Assembly (NCBI GenBank): GCA_910586755.1
Contig: CAJUJM010000041.1
Coordinates: forward strand, 1 to 16,567
From: an uncultured Lachnospiraceae bacterium
Lineage (GTDB): Bacteria; Bacillota; Clostridia; Lachnospirales; Lachnospiraceae
Length of the DNA stretch: 16,567 bases
Reading direction: 5' to 3'
In this document: piece by piece, positions 1-6,235 of the stretch
Position numbering within the stretch: the stretch's first letter is position 1
Layout: each line of letters begins with the position of its first letter
Position numbers and translations under genes: made by a program
Notes under the pieces: model-generated
Told to the model about the DNA's origin: nothing
What the model saw: the letters and a program-made list of their open reading frames with translations, nothing else
Databases searched by the model: none

Positions 1-141
1 GAAATAACTATAAGGAGATCCCTAATAAAATCAAATATACATGGCAGCACAATATGTTGTGGTGGCTCTGAAGGTGGAAAATATCCATTCCGGATGGCTC
101 TCAAGCGGGAAACTGGTGGCTCCCAAGGTGGATAATATTCA
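1..141. mobile_element. Terminal part of an insertion sequence, probably IS21-like, inserted in the antiporter gene
   Basis: Three imperfect 20-bp direct repeats lie at 61-80, 93-112 and 115-134; the outer two agree at 17 of 20 bases and the middle one at 15 of 20 with the third. They stop just before a dinucleotide CA at 140-141, where the antiporter reading frame also ends. Several roughly 20-bp repeats next to a TG/CA tip are typical of IS21-family ends, where they bind the IstA transposase. The family name is inferred from this architecture only: no transposase is inside the window, and bases 1-60 hold no convincing gene. The rest of the element should lie to the left of base 1. An intergenic repeat of another kind is the main alternative. 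Confidence 0.5.
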
Positions 142-1395
142 GTCTACGTTAGCAGTAGCCAACTGCATGGGAATTATAGCATGTACAGACCAGGGGACAA
201 TGGAACCAAGGGCCAGGCCGCCGCAGTCCATCAGATTGGCGCGTCTGTATTTGTTGATTCCGGCAGCCTCTCCCATTTCTGCCACAATCTCTCCCAGGGA
301 TACAATCGCAACCGTTACCACGCCTGTCAGCCAGGACAGCACGGCGATAGAGCCCACTATGGTAACCTCTGTCATCTGTACGTTCCTGGCAAACCGGCTC
401 ATTTTTTCTCCTGCCAGCCGGATAACCCCTGCCTCTTCCATGATTCCAATTACACAGAAAATGCCGAAAAGCATAAAAATCGTGCTGACTGTACCGTTAA
501 TAGAGGTAACAAAAATCCCTTCTACTTTAAATCCTCCGGGGAAAGTAAAAATATCTGACAGCTTGTAAATCCCGGAAACCAGCCCTGCGATAATGGAGAC
601 CAATGCCCCCACCGACAGAGACACTACCAGGTGAATCTGACGGAAGCATAAAATAATAATACTCACCGGTACAAGCAGCATAATCAGGGAGCGATTGTCC
701 GGAACCATGTCAGCCGTTATCTCGCCTCCCCTCCCCGCACTTCCGGCAAACAGAAATAAGATAATAATGGTAATACCGGCCACCGGCAGGGAATACCACA
801 TCCTTGTACGGACCACATTTCCCATCTCCGCATTCTGTGTGCCTGCGGAAGCAATGGTGGTATCCGAAATCGGCGCCAGGTTATCTCCGAATATGGCTCC
901 GGATACCAATGCCCCGGCCATAAAAGCCGGATGTACCCCTGCCAGCACTCCTACCGGAAATAATATGGGGAATGTGATCATATTGGTTCCTACAGAAGTC
1001 CCGGTGGAAAACGACAAAATACAGCAGATAACAAAGGCGCACACTGCAAACATTCCACCGGTAAATTTGGCCTCTATCACGTAATAGGCCAGGGTCTGAA
1101 TCAGCCCGCTTCCGGATACCATTTTCCCGCAAACCGCCGCAAGCATGATTGCCATAGTGATAATCGTAAAAATCGGTTTGGTCAGCCCTTTTACACAGGC
1201 CTCTCCGTAGGCATCCGGAGTCTTTGTAAATACTGCCCCAACAATTATCGCCATAAAAAACGCAATAATATAACCGTTTGCATTTGACTGGTGAATCCCA
1301 GCATAGACCAGAAATGCTACTGCCACAATAATCGGTACAAATTTACCGAAATCCCCTAAACGGAATTGAAGTTTTGATTCACGCTCCAAATTCAA
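139..1395 (-). CDS. Na+/H+ antiporter, NhaC family, C-terminus cut off by an inserted element
   Basis: Polytopic inner-membrane protein of the NhaC type (Pfam Na_H_antiporter), expected to exchange Na+ for H+ or organic anions. Hydrophobic helices run throughout. The family signature is clear: a Ser/Thr/Gly-rich segment FSTGTSVGTNM at about residues 129-139 and SGAIFGDNLAPISDTT at 165-180. The reading frame stops after 418 residues, just past a Pro-Trp helix start, whereas relatives usually run some 30-60 residues further; its TGA stop is made by the first bases of the repeat-bearing element at 1-141, so the last helix is missing. Both possible starts are TTG: at 1395 the GGAG (1399-1402) is only 3 bases away, at 1389 it is 9 bases away, so 1389 is the better start. 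The gene is divergent from a YheO-type regulator that probably controls it. Function after truncation is doubtful. Confidence 0.85.
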   Translation of the reverse strand: MNLERESKLQFRLGDFGKFVPIIVAVAFLVYAGIHQSNANGYIIAFFMAIIVGAVFTKTPDAYGEACVKGLTKPIFTIITMAIMLAAVCGKMVSGSGLIQTLAYYVIEAKFTGGMFAVCAFVICCILSFSTGTSVGTNMITFPILFPVGVLAGVHPAFMAGALVSGAIFGDNLAPISDTTIASAGTQNAEMGNVVRTRMWYSLPVAGITIIILFLFAGSAGRGGEITADMVPDNRSLIMLLVPVSIIILCFRQIHLVVSLSVGALVSIIAGLVSGIYKLSDIFTFPGGFKVEGIFVTSINGTVSTIFMLFGIFCVIGIMEEAGVIRLAGEKMSRFARNVQMTEVTIVGSIAVLSWLTGVVTVAIVSLGEIVAEMGEAAGINKYRRANLMDCGGLALGSIVPWSVHAIIPMQLATANVD

Positions 1396-1431
1396 TCTCT
1401 CCTTTCATACTCATCTTAATCTATGATGTTG

Positions 1432-1453
1432 GGGTCAAAAGGTATTTTGACCC
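1432..1453. promoter_or_regulatory. Perfect inverted repeat, candidate operator of the divergent regulator
   Basis: Arms GGGTCAAAA (1432-1440) and TTTTGACCC (1445-1453) are perfectly complementary around a 4-bp centre. No T-run follows on either strand, so it is not an ordinary terminator. It lies 40-60 bases upstream of the antiporter start and could be the binding site of the neighbouring YheO-type regulator, or a leader hairpin. Confidence 0.55.
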
Positions 1454-1460
1454 TGGCATC

Positions 1461-1489
1461 AATCTATCACGCTACCATCATCACACCAA
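1461..1489 (-). promoter_or_regulatory. Second, weaker promoter candidate for the antiporter
   Basis: TTGGTG (1484-1489), 17 bp, and TAGATT (1461-1466) preceded by TGA, which resembles an extended -10. The start point would fall at the edge of the inverted repeat at 1432-1453, a layout expected for a repressed promoter. The boxes match consensus only partly. Confidence 0.35.
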
Positions 1490-1625
1490 AATAGCAAAAT
1501 ATTATCATAGTAATAATCTATTATCCATCCATTTCCTGATTTCTTATATATTCCCCCTATTTTAGCATAATATTAACTATTTTATAGTAATAATTTTAAA
1601 TTTTGTTATTATTTCAACTAATTTT

Positions 1626-1654
1626 ATGATAAATCGATAATTACTTTTTGTCAA
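1626..1654 (-). promoter_or_regulatory. Sigma-A-type promoter directed at the antiporter gene
   Basis: On the minus strand a consensus -35 TTGACA (1649-1654) and a near-consensus -10 TATCAT (1626-1631) are separated by 17 bp. Transcription would start near 1619, giving an unusually long leader of about 225-230 bases that contains the inverted repeat at 1432-1453. Confidence 0.6.
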
Positions 1655-1771
1655 TATACTGGATAAAATAAAAATTTATTACTAATTTAGGAATATTTTT
1701 TTGCCTTTCTTGCTTTCTTTTCCATAGTATGATATTCTTTAATCAGAACCTTAAGGAGGAGAATATTTTTT

Positions 1772-2470
1772 ATGAACCAAACCATACTTCAGTCTTATAT
1801 CCACCTGGTGGATTTTCTTGGCCAGACTCTGGGGCCGGATTATGAAATTGCGCTGTACGACACCTCCAATCCCATCCATTCTATTGTGGCCATCGCCAAC
1901 GGACACATAACCGGCAGAGAGATCGGCGCCCCTTTAACCAATATTATGCTGCAGTTAATCGCGGAAAAGCATTACCAAAAAGAGCGGTCTTATCTCCACT
2001 ACAGCGGCAGCGCTCCGGGAAAAAGAAGTCTCCGTTCTTCTATCCTTTATTTAAAAAACCGTGATCAAGAGCTTATCGGAATCCTGTGTATCAATTTTGA
2101 TGATAGTCGTTACATGGAAATCAGCACCCGGATCCTGCGCCTTTGCCATCCGGATTATTTTTTTGCGTCCAATTTCTCCTTTATTACCAACAGCAATCCT
2201 TCCCCCGCCCCTTCTCTCCTGCCCTCCGACATTCCCGACAAGCAGGAGGAAAGCGGCCAGCCGTCTTCCATCGAGGAGTTCATGCAGCAGATTACTCAAA
2301 ATTATACGGTTACCCTGGATAAGCTTAGCGTAAACGAAAAGCTGAAGCTTCTCAGCTCCTTAAAGGAAAAGGGGTTTTTTAATATCCGCGGATCCGTCAA
2401 CACTGTGGCAAAGTATTTTGACTGTTCCCAATCCAGCATTTACCGCTATTTAAGTAAACTGTCCTCTTAA
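1772..2470 (+). CDS. YheO-like PAS / HTH transcriptional regulator
   Basis: DNA-binding regulator of 232 residues. The N-terminal part (about residues 3-125) matches the YheO-type PAS sensor domain, with the pattern ALYD near 27-30, a GAPLTN segment at 52-57 and the KNRD..LIGILCINFD strand pair near 95-110. A Ser/Pro-rich linker (about 138-166) joins it to a C-terminal HTH_22-type domain, with the helix-turn-helix at about 208-230 (SVNTVAKYF then SQSSIYRYLSKL). Relatives such as DauR control amino-acid metabolism genes placed next to them; the ligand here cannot be told. ATG is preceded by AAGGAGGA with about 11 bases between, and a strong terminator follows directly. It is divergent from the antiporter gene, which it most likely regulates, with the inverted repeat at 1432-1453 as a possible site. 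Confidence 0.88.
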   Translation: MNQTILQSYIHLVDFLGQTLGPDYEIALYDTSNPIHSIVAIANGHITGREIGAPLTNIMLQLIAEKHYQKERSYLHYSGSAPGKRSLRSSILYLKNRDQELIGILCINFDDSRYMEISTRILRLCHPDYFFASNFSFITNSNPSPAPSLLPSDIPDKQEESGQPSSIEEFMQQITQNYTVTLDKLSVNEKLKLLSSLKEKGFFNIRGSVNTVAKYFDCSQSSIYRYLSKLSS

Positions 2471-2475
2471 AAACC

Positions 2476-2510
2476 AAGGGCCGTCCCAAACAAATCAGGA
2501 CGGCCCTTTT
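2476..2510 (+). terminator. Rho-independent terminator of the regulator gene
   Basis: An 11-bp perfect stem, AAGGGCCGTCC (2476-2486) with its complement (2498-2508), closes an 11-base loop and ends in TTTT. On the minus strand the stem is followed by GG and a run of T, so it may also stop transcripts of the HPr-like gene coming the other way. Confidence 0.88.
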
Positions 2511-2549
2511 CATATTTCTTCCTCAGTAGACAAGAGGACTCTTTTACAT

Positions 2550-2819
2550 TTACATAATCTTTATCTCATCTTTTTTCTTTTCCCCGGGAGCAAATTCTTT
2601 CAGCCCGGCCAACAGTTCCGCAGTCTCGCTCTGGGAGTTCTCATAAATTACCAATTTTAAATCGGCTGCCTGGCTGATGGCCAGGGCGCCCATAAGAGAC
2701 TTGGCATCTACTGCCCGGTTTCCGCTGACCAAATCTGCATTGCATGTAAACCGATTCATTTTCTGTACAAAATCAACTATGTCTTTGGCCTGTTTAAAGC
2801 CAATGGATACTTCTATCAT
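2550..2819 (-). CDS. HPr-family protein lacking the active-site His (Crh-like)
   Basis: An 89-residue protein with the HPr fold pattern. The start is the ATG at 2819 because AAAAGGAG lies 5-6 bases before it; upstream in-frame residues are not conserved-looking. Lining up KQAKDIVDFVQ (residues 9-19) with the usual HARPA..FVQ region puts Gln10 where HPr has the phosphorylated His15, and the Arg-Pro that follows is Lys-Asp. The regulatory serine is kept: AKSLMG puts Ser41 exactly 31 residues after Gln10, the same spacing as His15 to Ser46. NRFT (22-25) also matches Bacillus Crh. So it should be unable to carry PTS phosphate from enzyme I, but could be phosphorylated by HPr kinase and act in carbon catabolite control. 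The tail is charged (EKKKDEIK). It stands alone and convergent with the regulator gene. Confidence 0.8.
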   Translation of the reverse strand: MIEVSIGFKQAKDIVDFVQKMNRFTCNADLVSGNRAVDAKSLMGALAISQAADLKLVIYENSQSETAELLAGLKEFAPGEKKKDEIKIM

Positions 2820-2847
2820 AATCTCTCCTTTTCCGTGTTCCATGTAT

Positions 2848-2856
2848 ATTGTAACA
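2848..2856 (-). promoter_or_regulatory. Possible extended -10 promoter of the HPr-like gene
   Basis: Minus-strand TGT followed by TACAAT (-10 at 2848-2853) would start transcription about 22 bases before the ATG at 2819. No convincing -35 box is visible 17 bp further upstream. Confidence 0.35.
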
Positions 2857-3255
2857 GTTTGGATGGACCTCCGCTGTGGAATTCGAACTGCTACTGTATA
2901 TATGGAAGTATTTCCAGGAAAACCCAGAATAAACATTTTTTTCTTTCGTTTTTCGTTAGATTTTCCTTCGAAATATTTATTTGAATTTTAGAAAATATCC
3001 ATATTCTGCACACAATTATCCGGTATAGTATTAACTATAAAGCAGTTGATTGATGGCCAATAGCGCGATGCATCCAATCACTGCCAGCGGACGGCCGGGT
3101 GAGGCCTTTCCGCGACAAACCAGAGACCGGCGGCACCCAGCGCGCAACCGTTGCCGGGCTCGACAAAAAATAAGAGCCCTATGGATTTTCAATCCCATAC
3201 GGCCATTACATATACATTATGATACCCATTCACTTAACTCACACTACCCCTCCAA

Positions 3256-3287
3256 AAGGAGCTGCTCCCGCAGCTCCTTATTTTTTT
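3256..3287. terminator. Terminator hairpin at the end of the NUDIX operon, possibly bidirectional
   Basis: A perfect 8-bp stem GGAGCTGC / GCAGCTCC (3258-3265 and 3270-3277) with loop TCCC, extended by AA/TT. Read on the minus strand it follows the NUDIX stop codon and ends in TTTT; read on the plus strand it ends in TTATTTTTTT and could also close a plus-strand transcript from the GC-rich block. Confidence 0.8.
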
Positions 3288-3288
3288 C

Positions 3289-3780
3289 TCACTCCCATTC
3301 TGCCCCCAAAGGCAGAGGAATTTCTTTTCCATCCAGAACCGCTTCCTTCAGCCTGTCCCCCTCATACCGTAACTTCAGGGAGAAAAAGGGCTTTTCCTCC
3401 TTCAAAAGCTTAAGAAAAATCTTATCTCCCTCCCACAGGTTCAGACTGCCCAGTTCTTCTTTTTTCACCCATTCCAGTTTCCCCTCGCTGCAGTCTGTCA
3501 TCTCCCCTTCCCAGCCATCTGCAGTGTAAAGACACATGTATTCGGAAGTTTTCTCATCCGGTATAAAGGTTACGATTCCCCGGAACCGGTAGGATGTCAG
3601 GATAAGTCCGGTTTCCTCCCTGGCCTCCCGCAGAAGACATTCCTCCGGACTTTCAATTCCCTCAAAATGGCCGCCAATGCCGATCCATTTATCCTGATTA
3701 ATATCATGTTTCTTTCTGATGCGGTGAAGCATCAAGTATTTGCCGCCTTGTTCCAGGTAGCAAAGAGTTGTCAAATTCAT
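3289..3780 (-). CDS. NUDIX hydrolase, MutT / 8-oxo-dGTP diphosphatase type
   Basis: A 163-residue cytosolic hydrolase of nucleoside diphosphate-linked compounds. The complete NUDIX box is present, beginning with Gly of GGHFEGIE and ending REAREETGL at about residues 36-60, with the Mg2+-binding glutamates of REAREE in place. The N-terminal strands (LTTLCYLEQGGKYLMLHR) and Trp-rich WIGIGG match the MutT/YtkD-like group that acts on oxidised dGTP or similar, though the substrate cannot be fixed from sequence. The frame is open upstream to 3936, but the ATG at 3780 has AGGGAG 6 bases before it and begins the conserved domain, while the extension overlaps the end of the previous gene. It is the last gene after the MocR regulator and MORN-like gene, 110 bases downstream of the latter, and ends at a terminator. 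Confidence 0.88.
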   Translation of the reverse strand: MNLTTLCYLEQGGKYLMLHRIRKKHDINQDKWIGIGGHFEGIESPEECLLREAREETGLILTSYRFRGIVTFIPDEKTSEYMCLYTADGWEGEMTDCSEGKLEWVKKEELGSLNLWEGDKIFLKLLKEEKPFFSLKLRYEGDRLKEAVLDGKEIPLPLGAEWE

Positions 3781-3890
3781 AGTTTTCTCCCTATTGTCCT
3801 TCCTGTTTATTCCCGCAAACATCAAGCCCGGTGTACATACCCACATGCAAATTCGGCGGCTGCCGCAAGGGTCAATTACCCCACAGCTTG

Positions 3891-4730
3891 CTACAGGGTA
3901 TTGGACTCCGGATTCCAGATCAACAAATTTCTCCATGACGCATGGGACCTGACATTTTCCGGAACCACATAGACATGGCGTTGGTTTTTGTCTGACTCTA
4001 GCCGGTATTCCATTTTATCCTCCAAATATTCCCAATTTTCATCCAGAACCAGGACCCCATTCTTTGCCTCCATAGTCCATACAGATTCCCGGCCATTTCC
4101 ATTGGTGCTTTTGTAGGTAAAGGAGCCATCCAGCAGATCATTTTGAAACGTTCCTTTTTTCTCAACCTTTGCCACTTCCTCCCCTTTTGTCCCCTCATAA
4201 CAGTGATAGCCAATGGTTCCCGGCCCGTTCAGCCGGCCATTTTTCCAGAAGCCCACAGCATAATCGTAGCGCGGGCGATCCACCCCTGAAAACCGGAGTG
4301 AAATCCCCTGTCCCCTTAGCCCTTCCTCTGTTATGTCTCCGTAAAAAATCAACCCCGGGCCTTTTAGCACCAGGCCGTTTCCGGAAAGTTCCCATTCCAG
4401 CCGGGCCGGCTTTTGTTTCGTCCGGGGCACAAACCGGCAGGCTCTTCCGCCAGATACTCTGTAGAAAACTTCTGCCAGCTCTTCCCGGGATTGGTTCATC
4501 TTTCTGCCAGCCGCCTCCAAATCTCCCCTGTCCAGGTCTGTCAATAGTCCTTCCAGTAAAGTTATCTGGCTGTCTGAAAGAAAAGTTCCCCTGCTTTCCT
4601 CACAAATCATCCAATCGTGCTTTGGCAGGTTTCCGTTTTCCCTGACTCTGTCCCTTTCCCCGGCCAGACTGCACAGAGATAAGAACAGCAATGCCGCCCA
4701 GATCCCTGTAAGTTGATTTTTTGTCAGCAC
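3891..4730 (-). CDS. MORN-like repeat protein with N-terminal signal or membrane anchor
   Basis: A 279-residue protein I cannot assign to a named family. Start: GTG at 4730, two bases after the stop of the MocR gene, with GGAAGGA 9 bases before it; the GTG at 4748 lacks a binding site. Residues about 7-24 (LTGIWAALLFLSLCSLAG) form a signal peptide or anchor; the Cys is not in a standard lipobox. A charged helical part (about 40-95) follows, then a beta-rich part with Gly/aromatic motifs of the MORN type: LIFYGDITEEGLRGQG, YAVGFWKNGRLNGPGTIGY and KGTFQNDLLDGSFTY, about 125-215. MORN repeats often form elongated, membrane-associated surfaces, but the function is unknown. Tight spacing implies translational coupling with the regulator. 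The stop is TAG. Confidence 0.72.
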   Translation of the reverse strand: MLTKNQLTGIWAALLFLSLCSLAGERDRVRENGNLPKHDWMICEESRGTFLSDSQITLLEGLLTDLDRGDLEAAGRKMNQSREELAEVFYRVSGGRACRFVPRTKQKPARLEWELSGNGLVLKGPGLIFYGDITEEGLRGQGISLRFSGVDRPRYDYAVGFWKNGRLNGPGTIGYHCYEGTKGEEVAKVEKKGTFQNDLLDGSFTYKSTNGNGRESVWTMEAKNGVLVLDENWEYLEDKMEYRLESDKNQRHVYVVPENVRSHASWRNLLIWNPESNTL

Positions 4731-4732
4731 AT

Positions 4733-6160
4733 TTACACATCCTTCCACGCTTTATTCAGCAGGCTGATTCCCTCTTCGATTTCCTCCTTTGTAAGCGTTG
4801 CATACCCTAAAACCAGGGTAGGCGGATATTGGTTGTGTTCATTATGGATAAAACAGGAGGAAAGGCCGTAAACCTTCACCCCTTCTTTGGCGGCAAGAGA
4901 CACAAGTTTTTCTTCTTCCATACCTTTTTTGGGGGTCAGCAGAATATGAAGGCCCGCATATTCCCCCTGTATCCAAAACCGATCCTCCAGGCTTTTTAAA
5001 GCCCCTAAAAGGGCGTCATGCTTTCCTTTATAAATCGCCCGCATCCGGTTGAGATGCCGCTCATAATAGCCTTTTTCCAGAAACTGATACAGCGCCTTCT
5101 GATCGATTCGGGACACTGTGGATGCATAAAAAGATGCTTTTTCTTCATAGACTTTCAAAAGTGTGTCCGGAAGCACCAGAAATCCGATTCGAATAGCCGG
5201 GGCAATGGATTTGGAAAAAGTACCCATATAAATTACCCTGCCAGCCTTGTCCATTCCCTGAAGGGCAGGAACCGGCATTCCTTTATACCGGAATTCGCTG
5301 TCATAGTCATCCTCAATCAGATAGCGTCCTTCCTTTTTTAAGGCCCAGCCCAGCAGCTCCTGCCTTCGTTTTACCGGCATGACAATACCTGTGGGGTATT
5401 GATGGGAAGGCATAATGTAGGCAATATCTGCTCCACATTCCTCCAGCAAATCCGGCTGCATCCCGAATTTATCCATATCCACCGGGCATACCGGATATCC
5501 CTGTCCCTTTAATACCCTGTAGGCCTGTTTGTAGGTTGGATTTTCCATGGCAATCTTGTGATTATCTCCCAGGACTCTGGACAACAGCATCAGCAAATAT
5601 TGGCTTCCCGCTCCTACAATAATCTGATCCGCACTGCAGCTCACTCCCCGGGCTGAGTGGAGATAAGATCGGATAGCCTCCCGCAAATCCATCTCCCCCT
5701 TGGGATCCCCCGGGCCAAATAATTCCCGGTTATCATCCACCAGTATATCCCTGTTTACTTTTCTCCAAATTCCAAAAGGAAAGTTTTCCAAATCAATTCC
5801 TCTTGGGGAGAAATCCACCTTTCCGTCAAAAGCCGGTTCCCCGGCATCTTTCTCCCCGGAAGAAGCGCTTCCTTCTCCTATAGAATTGCGGGCTTCTCCA
5901 AACCCTGTCAGGCTCTGGGTATCCGCTACAAAGCACCCTTTATACGGAACCGTTTCCATATATCCTTCTGCCAGCATTTGATCATAAGCCATCTGAACTG
6001 TGCTGCGGCTCACTTTCAGATTCTCAGAAAGAATCCGGCTGGAGGGAAGCCGCTCTCCGGCTCTTAAGTTTCCCCGCCGGATTTCCTCCCGGATAAAACG
6101 GTATATCTGCTCATATAAAGGCATCCGGGACTGGGGATCCAAGGGTACTAAAAGTTCCAT
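4733..6160 (-). CDS. MocR-type regulator: GntR winged helix fused to a PLP aminotransferase-like domain
   Basis: A 475-residue transcription factor of the MocR/PdxR subfamily. Residues about 10-80 are a GntR winged helix (LYEQIYRFIREEI, then GERLPSSRILSENLKVSRSTVQMAY), a linker rich in Ser/Gly/Glu spans about 82-113, and the rest is an aminotransferase class I fold. PLP-binding elements are intact: PSHQYPTG (251-258), DDYDSEFRY (284-292) and the Schiff-base lysine in TFSKSIAPAIRIGF at Lys317. Such proteins sense PLP or an amino-acid/PLP adduct; members control vitamin B6, GABA or taurine genes. No such genes are nearby, so the target is unknown and may be its own operon with the MORN-like and NUDIX genes. 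AGGGAG lies 6 bases before the ATG. It begins just after the glnS terminator. Confidence 0.92.
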   Translation of the reverse strand: MELLVPLDPQSRMPLYEQIYRFIREEIRRGNLRAGERLPSSRILSENLKVSRSTVQMAYDQMLAEGYMETVPYKGCFVADTQSLTGFGEARNSIGEGSASSGEKDAGEPAFDGKVDFSPRGIDLENFPFGIWRKVNRDILVDDNRELFGPGDPKGEMDLREAIRSYLHSARGVSCSADQIIVGAGSQYLLMLLSRVLGDNHKIAMENPTYKQAYRVLKGQGYPVCPVDMDKFGMQPDLLEECGADIAYIMPSHQYPTGIVMPVKRRQELLGWALKKEGRYLIEDDYDSEFRYKGMPVPALQGMDKAGRVIYMGTFSKSIAPAIRIGFLVLPDTLLKVYEEKASFYASTVSRIDQKALYQFLEKGYYERHLNRMRAIYKGKHDALLGALKSLEDRFWIQGEYAGLHILLTPKKGMEEEKLVSLAAKEGVKVYGLSSCFIHNEHNQYPPTLVLGYATLTKEEIEEGISLLNKAWKDV

Positions 6161-6177
6161 AATGCTCTCCCTAAAGC

Positions 6178-6231
6178 AAAAGGCCGCACGGGAAGGGAAT
6201 TTTTTCCTGCTTCTTTCGTAACGGCCTTTTT
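6178..6231 (-). terminator. Terminator downstream of glnS
   Basis: The arms AAAAGGCCG (6178-6186) and CGGCCTTTT (6222-6230) pair perfectly around a 35-base loop, which itself contains a GGAA/TTCC pair. Read on the minus strand it follows the glnS stop within a few bases and ends in TTTT. Its end is about 18 bases before the MocR start codon, so MocR either depends on read-through or on a promoter hidden in this short gap. Confidence 0.65.
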
Positions 6232-6235
6232 GTTA

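Larger units (their letters stand above)
1396..1771. other. AT-rich divergent intergenic region between antiporter and regulator
   Basis: This 376-bp gap contains no credible gene. It holds two minus-strand promoter candidates (1626-1654 and 1461-1489), a perfect 9-bp inverted repeat (1432-1453), and on the plus strand a possible -10 box TATGAT at 1728-1733 without a good -35, followed by the ribosome binding site AAGGAGGA (1753-1760) of the regulator gene. Confidence 0.7.
2820..3288. other. Long intergenic region with a GC-rich block
   Basis: The 469-bp gap has an AT-rich part (about 2930-3050), then a sharply GC-rich part (about 3056-3165) and a terminator hairpin (3256-3279). Within the GC-rich part I see several possible stems: GGGCTC (3156-3161) pairing with GAGCCC (3174-3179), CCGGC pairing with GCCGG around 3128-3157, and GGCC pairs near 3091-3105. 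Open frames on both strands there look like no family I know. It could be an unrecognised structured RNA or a gene remnant. Confidence 0.4.

Noticed and set aside
41..568. Plus-strand open frame of 175 codons
   Set aside because: It lies antisense to the antiporter and in the IS repeats, and its translation has no family-like pattern; the minus-strand frame shows clear NhaC motifs.
3050..3529. Plus-strand open frame of 159 codons from the GC-rich block
   Set aside because: It runs through a terminator and antisense into the NUDIX gene, with low-complexity Ser/Phe/Pro composition.
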